A stretch of DNA of 8,313 nt from Bacillota bacterium (GCA_024650095.1 JANKMV010000076.1:1-8313); one strand, 5' to 3'; positions 1-7,250 are shown, counted from the first letter of the stretch. Numbers and translations are program-made. Notes: generated by a model not told the origin, from the sequence alone.

Positions 1-50
1 CGTTAAGGAAACTGAATAAAACGCGCCTTTCTAATACTGCTTTTCTTGGA

Positions 51-56
51 AGGAGG
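51..56 (+). promoter_or_regulatory. Ribosome binding site of nrdR
   Basis: AGGAGG lies 4 bases before the ATG at 61 and 7 bases before the GTG at 64. It lies inside the longer reading frame that opens at TTG 46, so it argues for the shorter protein. The spacing favours GTG at 64 slightly, while codon preference favours ATG at 61. Confidence 0.8.
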
Positions 57-60
57 AATA

Positions 61-528
61 ATGGTGAAATGCCCTTATTGCGGGTGTTTGGAAAGTCGTG
101 TAATTGATTCTCGTTCCACAGAAGAAGGAAGTGCAATCCGCAGACGGCGAGAATGTACCATCTGTGAAAGACGTTTTACAACCTACGAAAAATTAGAGGA
201 GTCACCTCTCATCGTAGTTAAGCGTGATGGTAACAGACAATTGTTTGACAGAACAAAAATTCTTAACGGCCTAATTTACGCTGGGGGCAAGCAAAAGATT
301 CCACTTTATGTATTTGAGGATTTGGTTGATGAGCTAGAACGTGAACTGCGCAATAACTTTTCACAAGAAGTAACTTCTGATGAAATTGGACAGCGTGTGT
401 TGGCCAAGCTTTATGATATCGATGAAGTGGCTTATGTTCGCTTTGCCTCTGTCTATCATAAGTTTGAAGATGTTAATGATTTTAAAAAAGCATTGGCAGA
501 AATGCCCCAAAAAACTGGAACAAGTTAA
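61..528 (+). CDS. nrdR: Transcriptional repressor NrdR
   Basis: NrdR is a nucleotide-sensing repressor of ribonucleotide reductase genes. It binds paired NrdR boxes when dATP (with ATP) occupies its ATP-cone. The protein is 155 aa, the usual family length. An N-terminal zinc ribbon has Cys4, Cys7, Cys32 and Cys35 (CPYC and CTIC), with the basic run RRRR just before the second pair. An ATP-cone follows from about residue 49 to 139, starting at VKRDG and ending near the family motif VAYVRFASVY. The ATG at 61 follows AGGAGG at 51-56. The next codon is GTG (64), which gives the commoner family N-terminus MKCPYC and a better 7-base spacing, so the true start could be three bases later. A TTG at 46 lies upstream of the ribosome binding site and is rejected. 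nrdD starts 22 bases downstream, so the repressor is probably co-transcribed with a likely target. Family assignment is very secure. Confidence 0.97.
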   Translation: MVKCPYCGCLESRVIDSRSTEEGSAIRRRRECTICERRFTTYEKLEESPLIVVKRDGNRQLFDRTKILNGLIYAGGKQKIPLYVFEDLVDELERELRNNFSQEVTSDEIGQRVLAKLYDIDEVAYVRFASVYHKFEDVNDFKKALAEMPQKTGTS

Positions 529-550
529 CTAGCGACGGAGGAATGCAAAA

Positions 551-2575
551 ATGTTTATAGAAATTCGCAAACGTGATGGACGGGTTGTGCCGTTCGATGC
601 CGATAAAATAACAGATGCGATTATTAAAGCAGCCAAATCTGTAGGTGGGGATAACAGGAAGATTGCTGAAAGTCTAACTAAACAAGTAGTTAAAGAATTG
701 GCTGCACTGGGTTATAATGGTATGATTCCGGCAGTGGAAGAAGTGCAGGATACTGTAGAAAACGTCCTCATTGAAAATGGACATGCCCGCACAGCAAAGG
801 CATACATACTATATCGTGACCGGCGGAATCGTATTCGTGAAGGAAAAAGCGATTTAATGGATACGGTCAAAGAAATTCTCGTAGAAACTAGCAGAGAAAA
901 TGCTAATGTTTCCAACTCTCCCTCAGCAAAGATGCTGCAAATTGCCAGTGCCGCTAGCAAACGCTATTATTTGACGAATTTATTACCAGAGGATTTTTCG
1001 CAAGCGCATACAAGTGGCGCCTTTCATATCCATGATTTAGACTATTATGGCAAGACATTAAACTGCTTGCAGATCGATTTATTTAAACTATTGTCGCAGG
1101 GATTTAATACAGGTTATGGTTATATTCGTCCCCCCCAGCGCATTGCTTCTGCAGTGGCACAAGCGGCTATTATTTTACAAAGTAATCAGAATGACATGTT
1201 TGGTGGGCAAAGTTTTCCCCATTTTGACCGTTCCATGTCGCAGATCATTGCAACGATGCCTGCGAGGCCGGGTGAAGAAGAAGTATATCAAGCTATGGAG
1301 GGTTTGGTGTATAATTTAAATACGATGCATTCTCGCGCAGGAGCGCAGGTTCCATTCTCTACCCTCAACGTGGGGACCGATACTACGGAGATGGGTCGCG
1401 CGGTTACAAATGCACTACTACGCGCGTTTGAAAAAGGCCTGGGCAATGGTGAGAGTCCAATTTTCCCCAATCTGGTTTTCCGTACAAAAAAAGGTATTAA
1501 TTTAGATCCGAATGATCCTAACCACGATTTATTTATATATGCGCTGAAAGTGGCGGCAAAACGCCTTAATCCCACGTTCAGCTTTATGGATAGTACATTT
1601 AATGCCAAGTATGGTGATGAAGTGTCGTATATGGGATGCCGTACACGTGTGGTGGCGAACCGTCACGGCGAAGAAATATCCTCCGGACGTGGCAATATCG
1701 CTCCGGTTTCTCTAAATCTACCACGGTTAGCTTTGCAGACACGTGATCTGAACCTTTTTTATGTTGAATTGGATCGACTGTTACGATTAGCAGCGCGCCA
1801 ACTACTACACCGTTTTGAAATTCTTGGTAACCTACGGGCAAAAGACTTACCTTTTTTAATGGGGCAGAAGCTTTATATGGGCTCAGAGGTACTAGGCCCC
1901 AATGATGCCATCAAAGATGTGATTAAGCATGGCACGCTCTCAGTTGGTTTCATTGGACTGGCGGAGGCACTGCAAGTCTTATTGGGTAAACATCATGGTG
2001 AAGACCAAGAAGCGCAGGAAGAGGGACTAAAAATTGTATCCCATATGTCGAAACGGATGGCGCAGTTTGCAGATGAGTTTGATTTGAATTTCACTCTTGT
2101 TGCGACGCCAGCTGAAGGATTATCCGGTCGTTTTGTCAAAATGGATCGTGAACTCTTTGGTTCCATTCCAGAGGTGACGGACAAGGAGTACTATACGAAT
2201 TCTGTACATGTTCCTGTTAACTACGCCATTTCTTTATTCGATAAACTAAACGTCGAAGGGGAATACCATAAATACTGCGACGCGGGCCATATTGCCTATG
2301 TAGAGCTGGAATCACCTCCCGGGGAAAACTATGAGGCGGTGGAAGAGATTATACGTCATATGGGTGTAGCTGATGTTGGCTATGGTGGAGTTAATTACCC
2401 TATTGACGAATGCCGTAGTTGTGGCTACAGTGGGATTATGGTGGATTGTTGTCCCGGTTGTGGGGGCACCGATGTGCGGCGAATCCGCCGTATTACCGGG
2501 TATTTATCGACTGAGGAGCGCTTTAACAGTGCCAAACAGGCCGAGTTGCGGGATCGAAAATCGCATTGCCGCTAG
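551..2575 (+). CDS. nrdD: Anaerobic ribonucleoside-triphosphate reductase NrdD (class III)
   Basis: This oxygen-sensitive glycyl-radical enzyme reduces ribonucleoside triphosphates to dNTPs in the cytoplasm. It is 674 aa, normal for the family. An N-terminal ATP-cone (about residues 3-95, motif IRKRDGRVVPFDADKI) gives allosteric activity control. The catalytic barrel shows LNCLQ with Cys172 and MGCRTRV with Cys363, which match the paired active-site cysteines of the family, followed by GRGN ending at Asn382. The C-terminus has the zinc site Cys621/Cys624 and Cys634/Cys637. The glycyl-radical loop is RRITGYLS with Gly650 as the predicted radical site, followed by the typical FNSAKQAELRDRK tail. 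The start is set by GGAGG at 537-541, 9 bases before the ATG. It sits between its regulator nrdR and its activase nrdG. Whether it uses formate or a redoxin as reductant cannot be settled here. A run of seven C (1130-1136) lies inside the gene without breaking the frame. Confidence 0.98.
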   Translation: MFIEIRKRDGRVVPFDADKITDAIIKAAKSVGGDNRKIAESLTKQVVKELAALGYNGMIPAVEEVQDTVENVLIENGHARTAKAYILYRDRRNRIREGKSDLMDTVKEILVETSRENANVSNSPSAKMLQIASAASKRYYLTNLLPEDFSQAHTSGAFHIHDLDYYGKTLNCLQIDLFKLLSQGFNTGYGYIRPPQRIASAVAQAAIILQSNQNDMFGGQSFPHFDRSMSQIIATMPARPGEEEVYQAMEGLVYNLNTMHSRAGAQVPFSTLNVGTDTTEMGRAVTNALLRAFEKGLGNGESPIFPNLVFRTKKGINLDPNDPNHDLFIYALKVAAKRLNPTFSFMDSTFNAKYGDEVSYMGCRTRVVANRHGEEISSGRGNIAPVSLNLPRLALQTRDLNLFYVELDRLLRLAARQLLHRFEILGNLRAKDLPFLMGQKLYMGSEVLGPNDAIKDVIKHGTLSVGFIGLAEALQVLLGKHHGEDQEAQEEGLKIVSHMSKRMAQFADEFDLNFTLVATPAEGLSGRFVKMDRELFGSIPEVTDKEYYTNSVHVPVNYAISLFDKLNVEGEYHKYCDAGHIAYVELESPPGENYEAVEEIIRHMGVADVGYGGVNYPIDECRSCGYSGIMVDCCPGCGGTDVRRIRRITGYLSTEERFNSAKQAELRDRKSHCR

Positions 2576-2608
2576 GCCATGGATTTTGAGAGAATATATG
2601 AGGGTAAT

Positions 2609-2626
2609 GGGCGAACACTTTCGCCC
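2609..2626 (+). other. Perfect hairpin in the nrdD-nrdG gap
   Basis: In the 83-base gap between nrdD and nrdG, GGGCGAA (2609-2615) and TTCGCCC (2620-2626) form a perfect 7-bp stem around a CACT loop. No U-rich tract follows, so it is not an intrinsic terminator. It could be an mRNA-stabilising or processing element, or could affect nrdG translation. That role is inference; only the symmetry is seen. Confidence 0.55.
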
Positions 2627-2658
2627 CTACGAATTCGGCGTAAGGTTGGTGCTTTTTC

Positions 2659-3192
2659 ATGCAGCTTACTTTGGCTGGTTTGCATAAAAATAGTGTTGTT
2701 GATGGTCCTGGCTTGCGCACGGTCGTTTTTACACAAGGGTGTCCCCACGCATGTCCTGGCTGTCATAATCTACAAACGCATGATCCTAAAGAAGGAACAG
2801 TGGTGGAGGTGAGGGACGTAGCAAGGCAGATTTTGGCGGATACCAACGTAAAGGGCGTTACCTTTTCTGGTGGGGAGCCATTTTTGCAGGCACGCGCTTT
2901 GACAGCGCTGGCTACGTCTTTACTCGTACGGCCATTATCAATTGTGATTTATAGCGGCTACACGTATGAATACCTGACAAAGCATGCGCGCACAGATAGT
3001 GCCATCGCGGCACTGCTGACCACAGCCGACATTTTGATTGACGGTCCGTTTGTTGAGGCACAAAGAGATCTAGCTCTGTTATATCGAGGTTCACGCAATC
3101 AACGGATTATTGATGTGCCGACAAGTCTCCAAGCGGGTGAGATCGTACTATCAGAGTTGCATTACCGTGGAATGGGGCAAGCATATGCATAA
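2659..3192 (+). CDS. nrdG: Anaerobic ribonucleotide reductase activating protein NrdG
   Basis: NrdG is a radical-SAM activase that generates the glycyl radical on NrdD by reductive cleavage of S-adenosylmethionine. The protein is 177 aa, within the family's range. The family signature VDGPGLR is at residues 14-20. The [4Fe-4S] motif CxxxCxxC is Cys28, Cys32 and Cys35 within QGCPHACPGCHN. The SAM-binding SGGEP is at residues 70-74. The start is ATG 2659, because an in-frame TAA at 2641 leaves no room for an upstream ATG and the N-terminus already fits the family. The ribosome binding site is poor: only AAGG at 2642-2645, about 13 bases upstream. It follows nrdD after 83 bases containing a hairpin, and its last 8 bases overlap pgeF. 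The weak start may keep the activase below NrdD levels; this is inference. Confidence 0.95.
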   Translation: MQLTLAGLHKNSVVDGPGLRTVVFTQGCPHACPGCHNLQTHDPKEGTVVEVRDVARQILADTNVKGVTFSGGEPFLQARALTALATSLLVRPLSIVIYSGYTYEYLTKHARTDSAIAALLTTADILIDGPFVEAQRDLALLYRGSRNQRIIDVPTSLQAGEIVLSELHYRGMGQAYA

Positions 3193-3991
3193 GGAAGAAA
3201 TACGAGAAGTGGAAACGGTTCGCTATCTAGTTTTTGCAAACTTACAGGCTGAGGATATTGTGCACGGCTATACTCTACGTACAGGTGGTGTTAGCCAATC
3301 CCCATTTGATAGTTTAAATATGGGCCTCCATGTGGGGGATCAGCAAGAGGCCGTGCAAAATAACCGACAGCGCGTAGCGCACGCACTGGGGTATCAGCCT
3401 GCAGCGGTGGTTGCGGGACAACAGGTTCATGGTACTGCCATTGTGCACGTTACATCGCCACTGTGTGGCTTGGGGCATGATAATATGGCGGATGCAGTGG
3501 CCGACACAGATGGTCTACTTTGTACCGAGCCTGGTATTGTACTGATGGCTCATGCTGCTGACTGTACGCTACTTTTCTTTTATGACCCTGTCATACGCTG
3601 TATTGGCTTAGCCCATGCAGGCTGGCGTGGCGCTGTGGCAGGCATGGGCCCTTTAATGGTGGAGGCACTGACCAAGTTGGGTAGCCGTCGTGAAAACATA
3701 CGTGTAGCACTGGCACCGACAATTGGTCCTTGTTGTTATCAGGTGGGCGAAAACGTCATCACTCAAGTGCCGCTTCACCTACAGCCACTAGTCATGCGCC
3801 GCGAAGGCGAAGCCATCTTTTTTGATTTAGCACAATTCCAACGATTACAGTTACTTGAAATGGGAATTAGTAACGAAAACCTAAGTAAAAGTACATACTG
3901 TACAGCTTGTAATCCTGACTTATTTTACTCGTATCGCGCTGCTGGTGGGCAAACAGGCCGCATGGCCGGCGTGATCTCGATGAAGTGGTAG
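3185..3991 (+). CDS. pgeF: Peptidoglycan editing factor PgeF (YfiH/YlmD, DUF152 'laccase' family)
   Basis: Members of this family (E. coli YfiH/PgeF, B. subtilis YlmD) are zinc enzymes. PgeF removes UDP-MurNAc precursors carrying L-Ser in place of L-Ala, and homologues were earlier labelled polyphenol oxidase or purine nucleoside phosphorylase. The 268-aa product has the conserved metal ligands His82 (QQVHG), Cys127 (HAADC) and His144 (LAHAGWRG). The family block PTIGPCCYQVG and the C-terminal motif GRMAGVIS are also present. I chose ATG 3185, which overlaps the end of nrdG by 8 bases and implies translational coupling. A longer frame from 3110 would overlap nrdG by 83 bases and adds a tail not seen in the family. 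It heads the ylmD-ylmE-sepF cell-division block, as in B. subtilis. The family is certain; which of the reported activities dominates here is not. Confidence 0.93.
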   Translation: MHKEEIREVETVRYLVFANLQAEDIVHGYTLRTGGVSQSPFDSLNMGLHVGDQQEAVQNNRQRVAHALGYQPAAVVAGQQVHGTAIVHVTSPLCGLGHDNMADAVADTDGLLCTEPGIVLMAHAADCTLLFFYDPVIRCIGLAHAGWRGAVAGMGPLMVEALTKLGSRRENIRVALAPTIGPCCYQVGENVITQVPLHLQPLVMRREGEAIFFDLAQFQRLQLLEMGISNENLSKSTYCTACNPDLFYSYRAAGGQTGRMAGVISMKW

Positions 3992-3999
3992 GAATAAAC

Positions 4000-4968
4000 A
4001 TGAAAAAGCGAAAGCCATTTACCGTTATTCCAGGGAAAAAGCCCAAGCGAACGGGCGAGAAGGTATTATCTGTTTTATTTGCTGTTGCCATTGGTTTACT
4101 CGCACTCCAGGGTGTTTGGACTATGGCGCGCAATCTTGTGGCCGCTGTTTTTGTGAATACAGTAGTTGCTCAAGAGGGTGTATTGGAACAGTCTGTCCAG
4201 GCACAGGGGATCATTGTGCGCGAGGAGCGGGTCGTAGCTTCCCCTCTTACGGGTGCGCTACGATGGCAGGCTGAAGATGAAGTGCGTTTGGCCATTGGCG
4301 CGCCCGTGGCGACCATTACAACTCTAGGGGGCGTTTCGCAAACGGTTCTCATGCCGGGTCCTGGTATGGTCATTCGACAATTGGATGGTTTAGAAGGTAT
4401 CCTACAACCACATATTTTGGCTTCACCAGCAAGTATAGATTTTGCAAAGCTTCGGGACGCACCGGAAACGATTGTGCAAACACCGGATGAGTCGGAAGTT
4501 CAACAGGGGTCCTTGATCTTTAAAGTGATTGACAACTATAGATGGTACTATGTGGCACAATTTGAACAAGATCATTTTACTTCACTTGAAGGCAAGAATG
4601 AAGCCTATTTACGTTTTTCTTTTGCACCTGCAGAGGATGTTTATGCTGGAATCATGCACATGCAAAACGATGATGATACTATCACCGTATCATTTTCCTT
4701 ACAAAATGATGTAGCTGGGTGTTTTACTGAACGCTTTGCCGATGCGGAAATTATCACCCAACGTACGGCGGGCATCGTCTTACCAATATCTGCGCTCTTA
4801 GTGCGAGGGGAAGACATTGGGGTTTATGTAGTGAATCAATCACGGGTTCAATACCGTTCGGTTACAGTTTTGCAAGCAGATTCCGAACAAGTGGTTGTGC
4901 GTGGCATGCTAACAGGTTTGCCCGTTATCACAAATCCATCGTTAGTAAAAGAAGGACAAAAATTATGA
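4000..4968 (+). CDS. HlyD-like single-pass envelope protein of unknown function
   Basis: This is a 322-aa protein with a very basic N-terminus (MKKRKPF, then KKPKR), a single hydrophobic segment at about residues 22-42 and a large remainder predicted outside the membrane. No cleavage site is apparent, so it is probably membrane-anchored. Two stretches recall HlyD/membrane-fusion adaptors: AQGIIVREE at 68-76, the entry to a lipoyl-like barrel, and GIVLPISAL at 258-266 followed by GVYVV, the usual C-terminal adaptor motif. It is shorter than typical transport adaptors, lacks an obvious long coiled-coil hairpin, and has no ABC or RND partner in the window. ATG 4000 follows AGGA at 3990-3993 by 6 bases; GTG 3985 lies inside pgeF and is rejected. 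The stop overlaps the yggS start as ATGA. B. subtilis lacks a gene at this place; from memory, related genes sit here in several anaerobic Firmicutes. A role in envelope assembly at the septum is only inference. Confidence 0.8.
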   Translation: MKKRKPFTVIPGKKPKRTGEKVLSVLFAVAIGLLALQGVWTMARNLVAAVFVNTVVAQEGVLEQSVQAQGIIVREERVVASPLTGALRWQAEDEVRLAIGAPVATITTLGGVSQTVLMPGPGMVIRQLDGLEGILQPHILASPASIDFAKLRDAPETIVQTPDESEVQQGSLIFKVIDNYRWYYVAQFEQDHFTSLEGKNEAYLRFSFAPAEDVYAGIMHMQNDDDTITVSFSLQNDVAGCFTERFADAEIITQRTAGIVLPISALLVRGEDIGVYVVNQSRVQYRSVTVLQADSEQVVVRGMLTGLPVITNPSLVKEGQKL

Positions 4969-5636
4969 GTAATCTAGCAATGCAAACGATACAGGTCAAA
5001 AATAGCATAAAGCTTGCAGCCTTGCGGGCAGGATATGGGCCTGTCCAATTAGTTGCGGTAACTAAAACAGTGGCGGCTGAACGGGTGAGGGAAGCTCTCG
5101 CCTTGGGGCTAACCTCCTTTGGGGAAAGTCGCGTACAGGAAGCATTACCTAAACTAGCCCTCTTTCCTCAAGCAGATTGGCATTTTCTCGGTCGCCTGCA
5201 GACAAATAAGGTGAGGGATGTCGTGGGCAATTTTGCTTTGATCCATTCCTTAGATCGTTGGAAATTGGCAGTGGCGCTACAGGCAGAGGCACAAAGAAGA
5301 GGCTCAATGGTGCGTGCGTTAGTGCAAGTGAATATTGGCCAGGAAGACCAGAAGGGTGGGCTTGATGTTGCAGAAGTTAAAGGCTTTCTACAAGAAGCCT
5401 CCACCCTATCAAAAGTGCGCATCGAGGGCTTAATGGCAGTCCCACCGGCTAGTGAAAACCCGGAAGAGATACGTCCTTATTTTCGCAAGATGTATCAGTT
5501 GTATAGCAAGCTCCAAGTTCCCGGTGTGCAAATGAAGATCCTCTCCATGGGTATGTCTAATGATTTTGTGATCGCGGTGGAAGAAGGAGCCAATCTAGTA
5601 CGAGTAGGAAGCTTGCTCTTTGGAGAGAGAACGTAA
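4965..5636 (+). CDS. ylmE: YggS/YlmE family pyridoxal phosphate homeostasis protein
   Basis: This cytoplasmic PLP-binding protein is folded like the N-terminal domain of alanine racemase. Family members (YggS, YlmE, human PLPBP) buffer pyridoxal phosphate and affect amino-acid pools, with no firmly established catalysis. The product is 223 aa, the usual size. The PLP-binding lysine is predicted as Lys34 in LVAVTKTV. Other family blocks are FGESRVQEA, WHFLGRLQTNK around His73, IHSLDR, SMGMSNDF at 194-201 (phosphate-binding) and VRVGSLLFGER at the C-terminus. GESRVQEA carries Ser where GENRVQEA is common. ATG 4965 overlaps the previous stop in ATGA, with GAAGGA at 4951-4956 eight bases upstream. 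Its place directly before sepF is conserved from Bacillus to many Clostridia. Confidence 0.95.
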   Translation: MSNLAMQTIQVKNSIKLAALRAGYGPVQLVAVTKTVAAERVREALALGLTSFGESRVQEALPKLALFPQADWHFLGRLQTNKVRDVVGNFALIHSLDRWKLAVALQAEAQRRGSMVRALVQVNIGQEDQKGGLDVAEVKGFLQEASTLSKVRIEGLMAVPPASENPEEIRPYFRKMYQLYSKLQVPGVQMKILSMGMSNDFVIAVEEGANLVRVGSLLFGERT

Positions 5637-5646
5637 AACAGGGGGA

Positions 5647-6081
5647 ATGAAAGTGGCTACGTTTTGGGATAAAACATTAATGTTTTTAGGTCTCGTGGAA
5701 GAAACAGAAGAGGAAGAAACATTTGATGATATTGAAAGTACTCAAAAGCCCGCTCGTAGAGGAACCGTCTTAAATTTACATACTTCAAGTAGTAAAAATA
5801 TGCGGTTAGTGATAACCAAACCACAAGAATTTGCAGAAGCGCAGCCAATCGTGGACCACATCAAAAACAAGAAACCTGTTCTAGTTAATGTGGAAGAAAC
5901 AGAAAAAAGTGAAGCTAAACGTATTATCGATTTCATCTCAGGGGCCACCTATGCGCTTGATGGCAATATGCAAAAAGTAAGTCAGCAAATTTTTGTCTTT
6001 GCCCCGGCCCAAGTGGAGGTCAATGCCGACATTCGTAAAGAGTTAGGCGACCGAGGCGTTGTCGCAAATTTCGAAGAATAA
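5647..6081 (+). CDS. sepF: Cell division protein SepF
   Basis: SepF is a cytosolic FtsZ-binding protein that tethers and bundles FtsZ at the membrane during septation. The 144-aa product has a short N-terminal amphipathic stretch (ATFWDKTLMFLGL) suited to membrane binding. A very acidic linker follows (EETEEEETFDD). The C-terminal SepF domain spans about residues 52-142, with GATYALDG at 99-106 and IFVFAP at 115-120, both family hallmarks. The start is ambiguous: ATG 5647 is only one base from the GGGGG at 5641-5645, whereas GTG 5653 has seven-base spacing and would give a 142-aa protein beginning MATFWDK. TTG 5620 lies inside yggS and is unlikely. It begins 10 bases after yggS and ends 12 bases before yggT, in the standard ylmE-sepF-ylmG order. 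Confidence 0.95.
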   Translation: MKVATFWDKTLMFLGLVEETEEEETFDDIESTQKPARRGTVLNLHTSSSKNMRLVITKPQEFAEAQPIVDHIKNKKPVLVNVEETEKSEAKRIIDFISGATYALDGNMQKVSQQIFVFAPAQVEVNADIRKELGDRGVVANFEE

Positions 6082-6093
6082 GGAGATGATTTT

Positions 6094-6378
6094 TTGCCAT
6101 CTAATTTTCGTACGATCATAAACTGGATTTTTGAGGTTTACTATTGGTTACTCATTATCCGCATCCTTTTCCCTTTGGTGCGTTTAGGACGTACTCCCAG
6201 CCCAGTGATTCTAACAATTCGTCGTATTGTGTACGCAGTGACAGAGCCAGTACTGGCCCCCATACGCAACCTTCTCAATCCGATATCACTGGGTACAGGT
6301 CTCCAGCTAGACGTCTCACCAATTGTCGCAATGATTTTGTTACGCTTTGTCAATAGTATGATCGGACGTCTTTTCTAA
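6094..6378 (+). CDS. ylmG: YggT/YlmG family integral membrane protein
   Basis: This is a small two-helix membrane protein of 94 aa. The first hydrophobic segment is at about residues 8-27 (IINWIFEVYYWLLIIRILFP) and the second at about 72-92. The family signature lies between them: TEPVLAPIRNLL, then LDVSPIVAMILL. Homologues (YggT in E. coli, YlmG in B. subtilis and chloroplasts) are linked to division or membrane organisation, but their mechanism is not established. The start is TTG at 6094, with AGGAG at 6081-6085 eight bases upstream. The ATG at 6086 is in another frame and stops after 11 codons, and no in-frame ATG precedes the first membrane helix. It is between sepF and ylmH, as in other Firmicutes. 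Confidence 0.92.
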   Translation: MPSNFRTIINWIFEVYYWLLIIRILFPLVRLGRTPSPVILTIRRIVYAVTEPVLAPIRNLLNPISLGTGLQLDVSPIVAMILLRFVNSMIGRLF

Positions 6379-6394
6379 TATCATGGAGGTAACA

Positions 6395-7183
6395 ATGGAC
6401 AGAGATAAAATTCTTCAACGTTTTGAACATGAGACTGAACGACTCACAGCCGGTGTACTCTTAGACAAAATTGTTCAGGTAGAAAGAACGGGTGCACTCC
6501 AGCTGACCGATTTTTTTGACCCTTATCAGCAGCGGACGGCAGATCGTGTACTCCACCATTTTAAAGAGATTAAACAAGTGATGTGGGGCGGGTACGACGG
6601 AGCGGAGCGAGTACGATTACTGCTATTCCCTGCTGAGAAGCAGGCTTCTGTCAGCGACGTGCCCCTTGCGTATATAGAAGCAACGCTACCTGCGCTAGCA
6701 ACAGAGCTAACCCACCGTGATTTTCTTGGTGCCATCTTAGGGCTGGGTTTACGTCGAGAAAAAGTGGGCGATATCCTTTTCGTAACAAAGGAAAAAACTC
6801 AAATAATCGTTCAGCCTGAAATTCTTTCGTTTCTCCTAACACAGTGGCAGGAGGTAGGAAGGTATGGTATCCGCCTACACGAAATCACTGAAACTGAGCT
6901 ATCTCCTGCACAAGGTCGAATACGGGAGGTTAAAACCACTGTTGCCAGTCTACGGTTAGATGCGGTTGCTAGCTCTGGTTTTGGTTTATCCCGCAGTAAA
7001 CTAACACCTGCCATCCGTGCTGGTCATGTGAAATTGAACTGGCAGTCGGTAAAAAGTGCCAGTGCGACGGTTAAAGAAGGGGATATTATTTCTGTTACTG
7101 GTCGTGGTCGTGTTGAAGTGGCACACGTGTTGGGTGAAAGCAAAAAAGGAAGGATTCAGCTACTTTTAAAAAAACATATTTAA
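6395..7183 (+). CDS. ylmH: YlmH family S4-domain RNA-binding protein
   Basis: The product is a 262-aa cytoplasmic protein, close to B. subtilis YlmH (about 257 aa). The N-terminal and central part belongs to the YlmH family, with GLGLRREKVGDI at 116-127 as its most recognisable block. A C-terminal S4 RNA-binding domain spans about residues 186-255 (LRLDAVASSGFGLSRSK, then IRAGHVKLNW and VKEGDIISVTGRGRVEV). Published work on B. subtilis links YlmH to rescue of stalled ribosomes through peptidyl-tRNA. I recall this rather than infer it from the sequence. ATG 6395 is preferred because GGAGGT (6385-6390) lies just before it; the upstream ATG at 6383 overlaps that ribosome binding site. It starts 16 bases after yggT and is followed by a 67-base gap before divIVA. 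Confidence 0.94.
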   Translation: MDRDKILQRFEHETERLTAGVLLDKIVQVERTGALQLTDFFDPYQQRTADRVLHHFKEIKQVMWGGYDGAERVRLLLFPAEKQASVSDVPLAYIEATLPALATELTHRDFLGAILGLGLRREKVGDILFVTKEKTQIIVQPEILSFLLTQWQEVGRYGIRLHEITETELSPAQGRIREVKTTVASLRLDAVASSGFGLSRSKLTPAIRAGHVKLNWQSVKSASATVKEGDIISVTGRGRVEVAHVLGESKKGRIQLLLKKHI

Positions 7184-7208
7184 CATGGCAGGAATTATGA
7201 TATATAAA
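7179..7208 (+). promoter_or_regulatory. Possible weak promoter before divIVA
   Basis: The 67-base ylmH-divIVA gap is AT-rich. It contains TTTAAC (7179-7184) and overlapping -10-like hexamers TATATA (7201-7206) and TATAAA (7203-7208), at 16 or 18 bases. The -35 matches consensus at only three of six positions, so this is a weak candidate for an extra internal promoter. Confidence 0.25.
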
Positions 7209-7250
7209 GAGAAATATAGGAAATAGCGGAAAATAACGGGGGTGGATAAA

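Noticed and set aside
1..60. Possible tail of an upstream gene ending at TAA 17-19 (frame reading VKETE then stop), perhaps ylmC/ymxH, plus a TAATAC -10-like string at 33-38.
   Set aside because: Five codons cannot be identified, and the -10-like string has no -35 partner 17 bases upstream. Only the nrdR ribosome binding site is supported in this stretch.
712..2184. Several antisense open frames across nrdD (for example 1288-1608 and 1599-1841).
   Set aside because: They are shadows of a highly conserved coding gene, with no ribosome binding sites or recognisable domains.
2591..2602. AGAATATATGAG in the nrdD-nrdG gap as an NrdR box.
   Set aside because: Only the central ATATAT resembles the consensus, the flanking bases differ, and there is no second box at helical spacing.
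2579..2812. 77-aa open frame starting in the nrdD-nrdG gap.
   Set aside because: Most of it overlaps nrdG in another frame, it has no ribosome binding site, and its composition resembles no family I recognise.
3110..3184. N-terminal extension of pgeF by 25 residues.
   Set aside because: It lies wholly inside nrdG in another frame, and the family N-terminus is satisfied by ATG 3185.
3886..3903. GTACATACTGTAC dyad inside pgeF as an operator or hairpin.
   Set aside because: The symmetry is only four bases per arm, it lies within conserved coding sequence near the 3' end, and no T tract follows.
6383..6394. Upstream ATG for ylmH at 6383.
   Set aside because: The ATG overlaps the GGAGGT site that correctly serves ATG 6395, and the extra residues MEVT are simply translated ribosome binding site.
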